Below are positions 33,880 to 42,607 of a stretch of 64,000 nt of DNA, piece by piece. The stretch covers positions 1 to 64,000 of the forward strand of contig NZ_JAUYQD010000025.1 of the NCBI RefSeq assembly GCF_030697375.1, written 5' to 3'. The notes under the pieces are model-generated. The model was not told where the DNA came from and ran no database searches. It saw only the letters and a list, made by a program, of their open reading frames with translations. How positions within the stretch are numbered: the stretch's first letter is position 1; each line of letters begins with the position of its first letter. This DNA comes from Rhodoferax sp. Its GTDB lineage: Bacteria > Pseudomonadota > Gammaproteobacteria > Burkholderiales > Burkholderiaceae_C. A program made the position numbers and the translations under genes.

Positions 33880-35826
33880 TCAGGCGGCCGCTTTGACCGG
33901 GGTGAATGTCTTGGCGTCGTCCAGCCGTAGCGTGGCACTGACTCTGCCGGTGCGCCCGTCTTCGAACTTGACCACGGTTTCGATGAACTGCGATGTTTTT
34001 CCGCCGTACAAGGCGTCGATCAGCACATCGTATTTTTCGGCAATAAAGCCCCGGCGGACCTTGTTGGTGCGGGTCAACTCGCCGTCGTCGGCATCCAGCT
34101 CCTTGTGCAGCACCAGGAAGCGGCTGACCTGCGAGCCCGCCAGCATGGTGTCCACGCTGAGGTCGGCGTTGACTTTCTCGACACACTCTTTGATCAGCTG
34201 GTAGACCTCGGACTTTTGCGCCAGATCGGTGTAGCCGGCATAGGGCAGGTTGCGCCGCTCGGCCCAGTTGCCCACCGCATCGAAGTCGATGTTGATCATG
34301 ACGCAGACCTGTTCGCGGCCATCGCCGTAGGCCACCACCTCTTTGATGTGCGGGAAGAACTTGAGCTTGTTCTCCACGTACTTGGGCGCGAACATGGCGG
34401 CATCAAAGGCACCGCCCTTGATGCGGCCCACATCCTTGACGCGGTCAATGATCTTGAGGTGGCCGTGTGCGTCAATAAAGCCCGCATCGCTGGTGTGGTA
34501 CCAACCGTCGGCGCTGAGCACCTCGGCGGTGGCCTCCGGGTTCTTGAAATACTCCTTGAGCAAACCGGGCGACTTGACCAAAATTTCGCCGTTGTCGGCC
34601 ACCTTGATCTCCACCCCGGCGCAGGGCACCCCCACGGTGTCGGCGCGGGCTTCGTGGTCGGGCTGCAGGCAGACAAACACGGCGGTTTCGGTAGAGCCGT
34701 ACAGCTGTTTGAGGTTGATGCCGATGGAGCGGTAGAAGGTGAACAAATCGGGGCCAATCGCCTCGCCCGCTGTGTAAGCCACCCGCACCCGGCTAAAGCC
34801 CAGGTTGTTGCGCAAGGGGCCGTAGACCAGGCCATTGCCCAGGGCGTACAACAGGCGGTCCACCAAGCCCACCTCCTTGCCATCCATCAGGGCGGGGCCC
34901 ACCCGTTTCGCCACGTCCATGAAGTAATGGAACATGCCGCGCTTGATAGTGCCCGCATCTTCCATGCGGATCATCACGCTGGTGAGCAAGCCCTCGAACA
35001 CGCGGGGCGGGGCGAAGTAGTAGGTGGGGCCGATTTCCTTGAGGTCGATGGTGACCGTGGCGGCCGACTCGGGGCAGTTCACCACGTAACCGCAGGCCAG
35101 CCACTGCGCATAGGAAAAAATGTTTTGCCCGATCCAGGCCGGTGGCAGGTAGGCCAGCACCTCGTCCGCGCCGGTCAACTTGTCAAAATCGGCTCCGGCC
35201 TTGGCGCGGTTCAGCAGGCTGTTGTGGGTGTGCACCACCCCCTTGGGGTTGCCGGTGGTGCCCGAGGTGAAGAACATGGCCGCCACATCGTTGGGCTGGG
35301 CTTTGTCGATTTCTGTCTTCAAAAAGTCTCCGTGCAAGGCAGAAAACGCTTTGCCCGACGCCAGCAACTCGTCCACCGACGCCAGCCCCGGCTCATCGTA
35401 GTTGCGCAAGCCACGTGGATCGTCAAAAAAGAGGTGCGCCAGTTGCGGGCATTGCTCGCGAATTTCGAGCAGCTTGTCCACCTGCTCCTGGTCTTCGGCA
35501 AAGGCAAAACGCACCTCGGCGTTGTTGATCGGGAAGATGCACTCCAGCGCCGCAGCATCCTGGTACAGGGGAATGGGAATCGCCCCCAGCGATTGCACGG
35601 CCAGCATGGTGGCATACAGGCGTGGCCGGTTGGCCCCCACCACCACCATGTGCTCCCCGCGACGCAGACCCGCCTGGTGCAGGCCTGCGGCCAGGTGCTG
35701 CACCATGGTGGCCAGGTCAGCCCAGGAGAGCGACTGCCAAATACCGTATTCCTTTTCACGCATGGCCGCAGCCGTAGGTCGGCTGCTTGCGTGCTGCAGT
35801 AAGAGTTGAGGAAAAGTCGTTTGCAT
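33880..35826 (-). CDS. Long-chain-type acyl-CoA synthetase (AMP-forming)
   Basis: A 648-residue adenylate-forming ligase. The P-loop-like AMP motif is MFFTSGTTGNPKGVVHTHN (residues about 183-200), followed by YGSTETAVFV and the GWYHTSDAGFIDAHGHLKIIDRVKD hinge (quoted as GWYHTSDAGFIDAHG and LKIIDRVKD). It resembles the FadD15/LACS class. The gene is the first of a unit with livGHMKF and a PaaK-like ligase. That arrangement suggests that the imported acid is activated by one or both ligases. A divergent Crp/Fnr gene lies about 190 bp upstream. Confidence 0.92.
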   Translation of the reverse strand: MQTTFPQLLLQHASSRPTAAAMREKEYGIWQSLSWADLATMVQHLAAGLHQAGLRRGEHMVVVGANRPRLYATMLAVQSLGAIPIPLYQDAAALECIFPINNAEVRFAFAEDQEQVDKLLEIREQCPQLAHLFFDDPRGLRNYDEPGLASVDELLASGKAFSALHGDFLKTEIDKAQPNDVAAMFFTSGTTGNPKGVVHTHNSLLNRAKAGADFDKLTGADEVLAYLPPAWIGQNIFSYAQWLACGYVVNCPESAATVTIDLKEIGPTYYFAPPRVFEGLLTSVMIRMEDAGTIKRGMFHYFMDVAKRVGPALMDGKEVGLVDRLLYALGNGLVYGPLRNNLGFSRVRVAYTAGEAIGPDLFTFYRSIGINLKQLYGSTETAVFVCLQPDHEARADTVGVPCAGVEIKVADNGEILVKSPGLLKEYFKNPEATAEVLSADGWYHTSDAGFIDAHGHLKIIDRVKDVGRIKGGAFDAAMFAPKYVENKLKFFPHIKEVVAYGDGREQVCVMINIDFDAVGNWAERRNLPYAGYTDLAQKSEVYQLIKECVEKVNADLSVDTMLAGSQVSRFLVLHKELDADDGELTRTNKVRRGFIAEKYDVLIDALYGGKTSQFIETVVKFEDGRTGRVSATLRLDDAKTFTPVKAAA

Positions 35827-35931
35827 CCCGAATCCTTGTCACCGTGTCTCGCCCGTCATTAGCCCAATTGCATGCAAGAGGGCGCTGGTATGGCCGCAAT
35901 TATTAGCCACGAGTTTGACGCCAAGTTGTCA

Positions 35932-35949
35932 TTTGAACGACAATTCAAA
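35932..35949. promoter_or_regulatory. Crp/Fnr-type dyad between the transporter operon and its divergent regulator
   Basis: TTTGAA-CGACAA-TTCAAA is a perfect inverted repeat with the 5-6-5 spacing of CRP-like sites. It lies 106 bp upstream of the acyl-CoA ligase start and 67 bp upstream of the divergent Crp/Fnr start. Position and symmetry support binding by that regulator; the -35/-10 elements were not resolved. Confidence 0.6.
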
Positions 35950-36015
35950 CGAAACTCAGTAGGTGTTTTCCCTTCACTTATCGCCAACTTACAGCGCCTC
36001 GTCTGCCATCCGACC

Positions 36016-36732
36016 ATGCACTCCGACAACCCGCTTTACCAGCGCCGCCGCCGACTGACCACGGCCGAGCTCGATGCCATTCCCTGGATCCGTTTGCTCG
36101 CGGCGCCCGAGCGCGAACGGGCGGTGGACGACCTGAAAATTGCCGACGCCAGCCCCGGCGACTACATCTGCCGCATGGGCCGCCCGGTCACCTACTGGTT
36201 TGGCGTGGTGGACGGCCTGCTCAAGATGAGCAGCGACACGGCCGAGGGCCAGACCATGACGTTCACCGGCGTCCCCCCGGGCGGCTGGTTTGGCGAAGGC
36301 ACGGCCATGAAGCGCGAAACCTACCGCTACAACATCCAGGCCCTGCGCAAAAGCCTGGTGGCGGGTTTGCATGTGGACACCTTCCACTGGCTGCTGGACC
36401 ACTCCATTGGCTTCAACCGCTTTGTCATGAACCAGCTCAATGAGCGCCTGGGCCAGTTCATCGCTGCACGCGAAATCGACCGCATGACCAACCCCGACAT
36501 CCGCGTGGCGCGCAGCCTGGCCACCCTGTTCAACCCGGTGCTCTACCCCGGCGTGGGTGCGGTGCTGCGCATCACCCAGCAGGAGCTGGCCTACCTGGTG
36601 GGCCTGTCGCGCCAACGCGTGAACGAGGCGTTGACCGTGCTTGCCGCCCAAGGCAGCATCCGGGTGGAATACGGCGGTTTGCGGGTGCTGGACCTGCAGG
36701 CCTTGCGCTCCCAGGTTTTTCAAGGAAAATAG
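36016..36732 (+). CDS. Crp/Fnr-family regulator, likely of the transporter operon
   Basis: A 238-residue regulator. The N-terminal cyclic-nucleotide-binding-like barrel includes ADASPGDYICRMGRPVTYWF. The C-terminal winged helix includes ITQQELAYLVGLSRQRVNEAL (about residues 190-210; quoted as ITQQELAYLVG and LSRQRVNEAL). There is no N-terminal Cys cluster, so no Fe-S switch is visible. I take the ATG at 36016 because the family begins near NPLYQRRRRLT; the 48 codons upstream are a poor match. It is transcribed away from the ligase-liv operon, with a dyad between them. Confidence 0.88.
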   Translation: MHSDNPLYQRRRRLTTAELDAIPWIRLLAAPERERAVDDLKIADASPGDYICRMGRPVTYWFGVVDGLLKMSSDTAEGQTMTFTGVPPGGWFGEGTAMKRETYRYNIQALRKSLVAGLHVDTFHWLLDHSIGFNRFVMNQLNERLGQFIAAREIDRMTNPDIRVARSLATLFNPVLYPGVGAVLRITQQELAYLVGLSRQRVNEALTVLAAQGSIRVEYGGLRVLDLQALRSQVFQGK

Positions 36733-36782
36733 GCCTCTGGCCCCCGTAAAATGTGCGCAAGCAGCTACGAAATTTATAGCAA
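36733..36782 (+). repeat. Dispersed repeat family A, copy 5
   Basis: A near-consensus copy (GGCCTCTGGCCCCCGTAAAA then GCAAGCAGCTACGAAATTTA) between the Crp/Fnr stop and the pseudouridine synthase ATG. The final AGCAA runs straight into the ATG, so the whole 5' leader of the next gene is repeat sequence. Confidence 0.9.
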
Positions 36783-37742
36783 ATGACCGACACCAACCGC
36801 CCCCCCGTATTCCGCCGCGCAGCACCGCCCCCCGGGCGCGCACCCAGTCCCCGCGCGGGCCTGCCTGCCGGGCAGGCCAACACGGCGGCGCTCGGTCCCA
36901 ACGGCACCCTGCGCCTGAACAAACGCATGGCCGAGCTGGGCCTGGCCTCGCGCCGCGAGGCCGACGAGTGGATTGCCAAGGGCTGGGTCAAGGTCAACGG
37001 TGAAGTGGCCACCATGGGCATGCAGATCAAGCCCGATGTGCGCATCGAGATCCATAAACAGGCCCAGGGCCAGCAGGCCAACCAGGTCACGGTGCTGATC
37101 AACAAGCCCCTGGGCCTGGTCAGCGGCCAGGCCGAAGACGGCCACCTGCCCGCCATCACCCTGGTGCAGCCGCACAACCGCTGGGCCGAGGACAACGCCC
37201 GCTTCTTCTTCCACCCCAAACAATTGCAAAGCCTGGTGCCCGCCGGGCGGCTGGACATCGACTCCACCGGCCTGCTGGTGCTCACCCAAGACGGCCGCGT
37301 GGCGCGCCAGCTGATTGGTGAAGATGCGGTGATGGAGAAGGAGTATCTGGTGCGCGTGGTGTACACCGGCACGGAAAACGCTGCGGCGGCCACCTCGGCG
37401 GCCGCCACCTACGGCGGCAAACCCACGCAGCTCAGCCGCATTGACGACGACGACCCGGTGAGCACCGATGTGCAGTCGGTCTTTCCGGCGGACAAGCTGC
37501 GCCTGCTGCGCCACGGCCTGAGCCTGGACGGCCAAGCCCTGAAGCCCGCCAAAGTGACCTGGCAAAACCCCGAGCAACTGCGCGTGGTGCTGACCGAAGG
37601 CAAAAAGCGCCAGATCCGCCGCATGTGTGAACTGGTGGGCCTGAAGGTGGTGGGACTCAAGCGGGTGCGCATCGGCAATGTGATGCTGGGCAACCTGCCC
37701 CTGGGCCAATGGCGCTACCTGGCGCCGCACGAGCAGTTTTAG
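36783..37742 (+). CDS. Pseudouridine synthase, RsuA/RluF-like
   Basis: A 319-residue enzyme. An N-terminal 40-residue Pro/Ala/Arg-rich stretch precedes an S4 domain (LRLNKRMAELGLASRREADE, about residues 42-61). The catalytic domain shows INKPLGLVSG, the active-site GRLDIDSTGLLVLTQDG with its Asp, and a C-terminal KKRQIRRMCELVGLKVVGLKR (split as KKRQIRRMCE and LVGLKVVGLKR). It isomerises a uridine in rRNA or tRNA. RluF is the closest-looking class, but the exact target is not fixed. Its leader is a dispersed repeat, and no Shine-Dalgarno is visible. Confidence 0.9.
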   Translation: MTDTNRPPVFRRAAPPPGRAPSPRAGLPAGQANTAALGPNGTLRLNKRMAELGLASRREADEWIAKGWVKVNGEVATMGMQIKPDVRIEIHKQAQGQQANQVTVLINKPLGLVSGQAEDGHLPAITLVQPHNRWAEDNARFFFHPKQLQSLVPAGRLDIDSTGLLVLTQDGRVARQLIGEDAVMEKEYLVRVVYTGTENAAAATSAAATYGGKPTQLSRIDDDDPVSTDVQSVFPADKLRLLRHGLSLDGQALKPAKVTWQNPEQLRVVLTEGKKRQIRRMCELVGLKVVGLKRVRIGNVMLGNLPLGQWRYLAPHEQF

Positions 37743-37771
37743 CCCCCGGCCCCACCGGGCGCTTGTTTTTT
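37742..37771 (+). terminator. Rho-independent terminator after the pseudouridine synthase gene
   Basis: GCCCCCGG and CCGGGCGC form an eight-pair stem with one mismatch and a 5-base loop, followed by TTGTTTTTT. It lies directly after the stop codon and overlaps the end of the convergent aquaporin gene. Confidence 0.75.
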
Positions 37772-38468
37772 AGTCCTGCGCCAGCAGTGCGTTGTAGATC
37801 CAGGCACCCAGCACGGCACCGGCAATGGGGGCCGCCCAAAACAACCACAAATCGCCCAGGGCCGCGGTTTGCGCGAACAGGGCCGGGCCGGTGCTGCGCG
37901 CCGGGTTGACCGAGGTGTTGGACACGGGAATGGACACCAGGTGAATCAAGGTCAGGCACAGGCCAATGGCCAGACCACCAAAACCTGCCGCCGCATTCTT
38001 GGCCGTGGCGCCCAAAATGACGATCAGGAAGATGGCCGTCATCACCACCTCACACACCAGCACCGACAGCATGCTGAACTGGCCGGGCGAGTTGGCGCCA
38101 TAACCGTTGCTGGCAAAACCGCCCACCCCTTTGAAATCGGCCTTGCCGGAAACAATCAAATACAGCACCGCCGCAGCAGCCACTGCCCCCAGCACCTGCG
38201 CAATGATGTAGCCCGGCAACTCGGAGGCAGAAAACCGCTTGCCCACCACCAGCCCAATGGACACGGCGGGGTTGAAGTGACCACCGGAAATCGGACCCAA
38301 GGCGTAGGCTGCGGTCAACACCGTCAAGCCAAACGCCAGGGAAACCCCCAGCAAACCAATGCCCACCCCCGGGAAAGCCGCCGCCAGCACCGCGCTGCCG
38401 CAGCCCCCCAAAGTCAGCCAGAAAGTGCCGATAAACTCGGCGGACCATTTTTTGCCATTGCTGATCAT
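37770..38468 (-). CDS. aqpZ: Aquaporin Z
   Basis: A 232-residue MIP channel with six membrane segments. Both NPA loops are intact: HFNPAVSIG and [11 protein letters not shown]. The Cys/His/Arg selectivity pattern (NPARSTGPA) is that of water-specific aquaporins, not glycerol facilitators. The length fits AqpZ. The start at 38468 is preceded by AAAGGA at 8 bases; longer starts at 38477 and 38492 overlap that ribosome-binding site. It stands alone, between convergent rluF-like and divergent htpG genes. Confidence 0.95.
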   Translation of the reverse strand: MISNGKKWSAEFIGTFWLTLGGCGSAVLAAAFPGVGIGLLGVSLAFGLTVLTAAYALGPISGGHFNPAVSIGLVVGKRFSASELPGYIIAQVLGAVAAAAVLYLIVSGKADFKGVGGFASNGYGANSPGQFSMLSVLVCEVVMTAIFLIVILGATAKNAAAGFGGLAIGLCLTLIHLVSIPVSNTSVNPARSTGPALFAQTAALGDLWLFWAAPIAGAVLGAWIYNALLAQD

Positions 38469-38499
38469 GTATTGCATCCTTTTGATTGCCATGTTCGAG

Positions 38500-38528
38500 G
38501 TTGAAAAAACCCCCTCAACCCCAAGATA
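38500..38528 (+). promoter_or_regulatory. Sigma-32-like heat-shock promoter of htpG
   Basis: TTGAAA at 38501-38506 and CCCCAAGAT at 38519-38527 are 12 bases apart, close to the sigma-32 consensus CTTGAAA-N11-16-CCCCATnT. It lies about 75 bp before the htpG start. htpG is a sigma-32 gene in other proteobacteria, which supports the call. Confidence 0.65.
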
Positions 38529-38603
38529 GACTTGCGGCCTCCTGACACGCAGTTTTGCGTGCTGGCCCTGATTTTTCCATCAAAAACCCTTAGTTTTTCC
38601 ACC

Positions 38604-40586
38604 ATGACCAAGCAAACCCTTTCCTTCCAGGCTGAAGTTGCCCAATTGCTGCACTTAGTCACACATTCGCTGTATTCCAACAAAGAAATTTTCCTGCGCG
38701 AGCTGATCTCCAACGCGTCGGATGCCTGTGACAAACTGCGTTTTGAGGCCATCAACGACGGCGGCCTGTACGAGAACGACTCGGAGTTGAAGGTCAAGGT
38801 CACGTTTGACAAAGACGCCAAGACGCTGACCATCACCGACAACGGCATCGGCATGAGCGCGCAGGAGGCCATCGACCACCTGGGCACCATCGCCAAGAGC
38901 GGCACCAAGGATTTCGTGAGCAAGCTCTCGGGCGACCAAAAGGCCGACTCCCAGCTCATCGGCCAGTTCGGCGTGGGCTTTTACTCCGGCTTCATCGTGG
39001 CCGACAAGATCACCGTCGAATCCCGCCGCGCCGGCATGCAAGAGTCTGAGGGCGTGCGCTGGATCAGCGGCGGTGCTGGTGACTTCGAGGTGGAGACCAT
39101 CACCCGCCCAGTGCGTGGCACCAGCGTCATCCTGCACCTGCGCGACGACGCCATGGACTATGCATCCGCCTGGAAGCTCAAAAGCATCATCGGCAAATAC
39201 TCCGACCACATCAGCCTGCCCATCCTCATGGAAAAGGAAGAGTGGAAAGACGGCGAGCTGATCAACCCCAGCGACGAACAAGGCGGCCGCCAACCCGGTG
39301 GCATGGTCAAGACTGGCGAGTGGGAAACCGCCAACAAGGGCAACGCCATCTGGGCGCGCGCCAAGAAAGACATCAGCGAAGAGCAGTACACCGAGTTCTA
39401 CAAACAGATCAGCCACGACTTTGAAGCGCCGCTGGCCCACACCCACAACCGGGTCGAAGGCAGCACCGAGTACACGCAGCTGCTGTACATCCCCAGCAAA
39501 GCGCCCATGGACCTGTTCAACCGCGAAAAATCGGCGGGCATCAAGCTCTATGTCAAACGCGTCTTCATCATGGACGACGCCGAAGCGCTCTTGCCCACCT
39601 ACCTGCGCTTTGTCAAAGGTGTGGTGGACTCCGCCGACCTGCCCCTGAACGTGAGCCGTGAGTTGCTGCAGGAAAGCCGCGACGTCAAAGCCATCCGCGA
39701 AGGCTGCACCAAACGTGTCCTGGGCATGCTGGAAGACCTGGCTAAACACGACAAACTGCCCGAGGCCGGTGCAGACGGTGTCACCGACGTGTTGAGCGCC
39801 GAAGACAAGCTTGAGGCCGAAAAGAACGCGGGCAAATACACCAAGTTCTACAGCGAATTTGGCGCCGTGCTCAAGGAAGGCCTGGGCGAAGACTTCGCCA
39901 ACAAGGAACGCCTGGCCAAGCTCTTGCGCTTCGCCTCCAGCACCACCGACACCGCCACCGTGGGCTTGGCCGACTACAAGGCGCGCATGAAAGAAGGCCA
40001 GGAAGCCATCTACTACATCACCGCCGACACGGCAGCTGCCGCCAAGAACAGCCCGCAACTCGAAGTGTTCAAGAAAAAGGGCATCGAAGTGCTCCTGATG
40101 ACGGACCGTGTGGACGAGTGGGCACTGAACTACCTGCACGACTTCGACGGCACACCGCTGCAATCCGTGGCCAAGGGCGCGGTCGATCTGGGCAAGCTGC
40201 AAGACGAAGCCGAAAAGAAGGCCGCCGAGGAAGCCGCCGAGACCTTCAAGCCCCTGCTGGCCAAACTGAAAGAAGCGCTCAAAGACAAGGCCGAAGACGT
40301 GCGCGTCACCACCCGCCTGGTCGACAGCGCCGCCTGCCTGGTGGTGCAAGACGACGGCATGAGCACCCAGCTCGCCCGCATGCTCAAGCAAGCCGGCCAG
40401 ACCGCACCGGAAGTCAAGCCCGTGCTGGAAGTGAACGCCGAACACCCCCTGGTGAAAAAGCTCGACGGCTCGGTGCACTTCCACGACCTGGCCCACATCC
40501 TGTTCGACCAGGCGCTGTTGGCCGAAGGCGGCCTGCCCGCCGACCCGGCAGCGTATGTGAAACGGGTGAATGCGCTGTTGGTGTGA
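38604..40586 (+). CDS. htpG: Chaperone HtpG (bacterial Hsp90)
   Basis: A 660-residue Hsp90. The GHKL ATPase region has the diagnostic [21 protein letters not shown] (split as [12 protein letters not shown] and ASDACDKLR), [21 protein letters not shown] and GTSVILHL. The middle domain includes [10 protein letters not shown] and NVSRELLQ, where the Arg contacts ATP. The C-terminal dimerisation domain is complete. It folds client proteins in the cytoplasm under heat stress. I take the ATG at 38604; upstream codons are not conserved. A sigma-32-like promoter precedes it and a strong terminator follows. Confidence 0.97.
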   Translation: MTKQTLSFQAEVAQLLHLVTHSLYSNKEIFLRELISNASDACDKLRFEAINDGGLYENDSELKVKVTFDKDAKTLTITDNGIGMSAQEAIDHLGTIAKSGTKDFVSKLSGDQKADSQLIGQFGVGFYSGFIVADKITVESRRAGMQESEGVRWISGGAGDFEVETITRPVRGTSVILHLRDDAMDYASAWKLKSIIGKYSDHISLPILMEKEEWKDGELINPSDEQGGRQPGGMVKTGEWETANKGNAIWARAKKDISEEQYTEFYKQISHDFEAPLAHTHNRVEGSTEYTQLLYIPSKAPMDLFNREKSAGIKLYVKRVFIMDDAEALLPTYLRFVKGVVDSADLPLNVSRELLQESRDVKAIREGCTKRVLGMLEDLAKHDKLPEAGADGVTDVLSAEDKLEAEKNAGKYTKFYSEFGAVLKEGLGEDFANKERLAKLLRFASSTTDTATVGLADYKARMKEGQEAIYYITADTAAAAKNSPQLEVFKKKGIEVLLMTDRVDEWALNYLHDFDGTPLQSVAKGAVDLGKLQDEAEKKAAEEAAETFKPLLAKLKEALKDKAEDVRVTTRLVDSAACLVVQDDGMSTQLARMLKQAGQTAPEVKPVLEVNAEHPLVKKLDGSVHFHDLAHILFDQALLAEGGLPADPAAYVKRVNALLV

Positions 40587-40592
40587 TACTTA

Positions 40593-40657
40593 GAGGCAAA
40601 ATCTGCCTCTAGTCCGTGTATTCATTGCGTAGGCAGCTACTGAATTAGTAGCAAAAG
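40593..40657 (+). repeat. Dispersed repeat family A, copy 6
   Basis: TGCCTCTAGTCCGTGTATTC and GGCAGCTACTGAATTAGTAG identify the element just after htpG. At its left side AGAGGCA and TGCCTCT (40593-40599/40605-40611) make a perfect seven-pair hairpin. Confidence 0.85.
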
Positions 40658-40667
40658 TGCAAAGGAA

Positions 40668-40702
40668 AAGCCCCGCAGTTGTGAGACTGGCGGGGCTTTT
40701 TT
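40668..40702 (+). terminator. Rho-independent terminator after htpG
   Basis: AAGCCCCGC (40668-40676) pairs with GCGGGGCTT (40690-40698) across a 13-base loop and is followed by TTTT. It ends the htpG transcript. Confidence 0.9.
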
Positions 40703-40752
40703 ATGGCAACTCCCTCCCGATGGCTAAATGCCCCGGCGGTAGCACCCTTCTC

Positions 40753-41418
40753 TCAAAAAGCTTTTGCGTCCCTCAATGCAGACATCAAATTTGAGATGTA
40801 CTGATCAACAAATGCGGCAGTTGGTTTGGAGGCGTTTGCTACGCCAGTCCAATGGATTCCACTTTCAATCATGACGTCCACGATCCTCGTTTTGGAGCTC
40901 ACGGACGAGGTAAATTCGGTTCGCAAGACCATGTTGGTACCCCAGCCATCTATGCTCTGATATCCGGAAACCGGCGTAATGGAAATGATCATTTCGCCTC
41001 CCTCTTTCACCCCTTTGGATTTCAAAGCTGTCGTAAGGTAATTGGCAGAGAGATCCCGATGGAGACGCAATAGTTCAGCGAAATATGCATCCGCAAGTTT
41101 CTTGCTTGATTCAGGAATTCCCTGTGCAAGTGGCTGATAGTTTCCAGGCGTCCAAGCCCCCTTCGCTTCTGCGGAAGTTTGTACAACTGTATTGAAAATT
41201 GCTGGGACAGTGCGCGCCAAATTGATTTGGAAATCCGGATTGTCTATCCATTTGACGGCAAAGGCTCCAACTTTCCAAGACTGTTGAGTGGTTGTGGACG
41301 GAGCGCTCACTCTTGTCTCTGATGAAGGTGTATCCGGAGCTGGGTTGGAAGCGCAACCGACCAAGCTTGCTGCACATGCAAAGATCGAGATGAGTACGAA
41401 GAGTTGGGTAGGTTTCAT
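40753..41418 (-). CDS. Putative lipoprotein of unknown function
   Basis: A 221-residue protein with a lipoprotein signal (hydrophobic core FVLISIFACAASL, lipobox LVGC). A Ser/Thr-rich linker follows, then a mixed alpha/beta domain with WKVGAFAVKWIDNPDF and a C-terminal DVMIESGIHWTGVAN. I do not recognise the family; it is probably anchored in the outer or inner membrane. The base composition is noticeably less GC-rich than its neighbours and codon use is less biased, so horizontal acquisition is possible. The ATG at 41418 is the likely start; a GTG at 41436 would add six residues. Confidence 0.7.
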   Translation of the reverse strand: MKPTQLFVLISIFACAASLVGCASNPAPDTPSSETRVSAPSTTTQQSWKVGAFAVKWIDNPDFQINLARTVPAIFNTVVQTSAEAKGAWTPGNYQPLAQGIPESSKKLADAYFAELLRLHRDLSANYLTTALKSKGVKEGGEMIISITPVSGYQSIDGWGTNMVLRTEFTSSVSSKTRIVDVMIESGIHWTGVANASKPTAAFVDQYISNLMSALRDAKAF

Positions 41419-41749
41419 GGTCAAAATTTCACGCACATCAAACGTTGGCGTGCTTACAGATTAAAGGGGGAACGGTCGCAGCCGAAGCGAGGTTCATCAA
41501 CTCCCCAAATAATACATTGCTCGAAGCGCTTCACAAATGAATCAGCATACTTGCTGGCACCCAGAACAGTTGAGTACTCGGCCTTCGAATTTCACTGCAA
41601 TGCGGGCAGCCAACCCGCGCAAAGCCAACTTCAAATTCAATCACCACCAATCAGCGCTGGAATTACCCCCCAAAACCACCATACCTCTTCCATTTCCCCA
41701 CAGGTTGCCGACACGACAATCACCTCCATTACGGCGCAGGGAGACACCC
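41419..41749. other. Gene-free divergent spacer
   Basis: This 331 bp stretch separates the lipoprotein gene from the small HTH gene. It is less GC-rich than the average of the window. No stable hairpin, repeat copy or convincing ORF was seen. It presumably holds the two divergent promoters. Confidence 0.6.
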
Positions 41750-42007
41750 ATGGAAATCAGCTTGAACAAACCGCTTTCACCCCACGATCTGGCCAAGCGC
41801 TGGAACAAGTCCGAGATGGCGATCCGCCTGGCCAGCGCCGTCGGGTTGGGGCCGCGGTATGCCAAGGTGGATGGCGAACTTCGGTATGCCGTGGAGGAGG
41901 TTCAGAAGTACGAACGGACACGTCTGGCAGGGCTTTTGCCGGTGCACCCCAGCAGCCAGCGACAATCACCCTTTCTTTCGTTCATCCAACCCCAAACTTT
42001 CCCATGA
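41750..42007 (+). CDS. Small helix-turn-helix (excisionase/MerR-like HTH_17) protein
   Basis: An 85-residue protein. Residues 9-55 look like a winged HTH of the HTH_17 type: LSPHDLAKRWNKSEMAIRLA (9-28), GLGPRYAKVDGELRYAVEEV (32-51), a layout seen in excisionases and MerR-like DNA-binding domains. The C-terminal 30 residues are Pro/Ser-rich and less conserved-looking. GGGAG lies at 8 bases before the ATG. The stop overlaps the start of the FKBP gene by 4 bp (ATGA), so the two are translationally coupled. Being a genuine gene is likely but not certain. A role in controlling the FKBP gene is possible. Confidence 0.6.
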   Translation: MEISLNKPLSPHDLAKRWNKSEMAIRLASAVGLGPRYAKVDGELRYAVEEVQKYERTRLAGLLPVHPSSQRQSPFLSFIQPQTFP

Positions 42008-42459
42008 AAACTGTTTTTCGCATTGCCACCCTCAGCGCCGCCCTGCTGACACTGTCCTTGTCCAGCGCCAGCCTGTGGGCCCAAGACGCAGTGGCCGCAG
42101 CAGCCGCCAAAGAAGCCGGCGCCATGGTCACCTCCTCCGGCCTGGTCTTCCGCTCCCTCAAGGACGGCACGGGTGCCAGCCCCTCGGCCAGCGACAAGGT
42201 CAAGGTGCATTACCGCGGCACCTTCCCCGATGGCAAGGAGTTCGACAGCTCCTACAAACGCGGTGAACCGATTGAATTCCCCTTGAGCGGTGTTATTGCC
42301 TGCTGGACCGAAGGCGTGCAGCGCATCAAGGTCGGCGGCAAAGCCAAGCTCACCTGCCCGGCATCCATTGCCTACGGTGCGCGCGGCGCCGGTGGCGTGA
42401 TCCCACCCAACGCCACGCTCTTGTTTGAAGTGGAATTGCTGGCCATCAACGGCAAATAA
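42004..42459 (+). CDS. Periplasmic FKBP-type peptidyl-prolyl isomerase
   Basis: A 151-residue protein with a signal peptide (about 1-24, ending LWAQ) and a single FKBP domain. Typical blocks are KVKVHYRGTFPDGKEFDSSY, FPLSGVIACWTEG and GAGGVIPPNATLLFEVELL. Active-site aromatic and acidic residues (Tyr of HYRG, Asp of FDSS, Phe of FEVEL) are present, while the usual VIxGW Trp segment reads VIACW. It would speed proline isomerisation in the periplasm. It overlaps the small HTH gene by 4 bp. Confidence 0.93.
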   Translation: MKTVFRIATLSAALLTLSLSSASLWAQDAVAAAAAKEAGAMVTSSGLVFRSLKDGTGASPSASDKVKVHYRGTFPDGKEFDSSYKRGEPIEFPLSGVIACWTEGVQRIKVGGKAKLTCPASIAYGARGAGGVIPPNATLLFEVELLAINGK

Positions 42460-42607
42460 GCGGCTGAACCCGCCAGGACAAACCGGCGCCCCAGGCGCAA
42501 CCAAGGGAGCTTGGCTGCGCCTCGGTGTTTACCCACCTTGACAAAACCCTGGAGGTAACCACACTGCATTCAGGGAGTTGTGGGTCTGTTCAATTGGGAG
42601 AAATTTC

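Noticed and set aside
34105..35802. A 565-residue plus-strand frame opposite the acyl-CoA synthetase
   Set aside because: Antisense shadow; the minus strand has the AMP-binding motifs and the correct length.
38655..40496. A 613-residue open frame opposite htpG
   Set aside because: Antisense shadow of an intact Hsp90 gene. It is Gly/His/Val-rich with no family features.
41404..42003. A 200-residue N-terminal extension of the FKBP protein
   Set aside because: The extension covers the spacer and the small HTH gene in another frame. A clean signal peptide begins at 42004.
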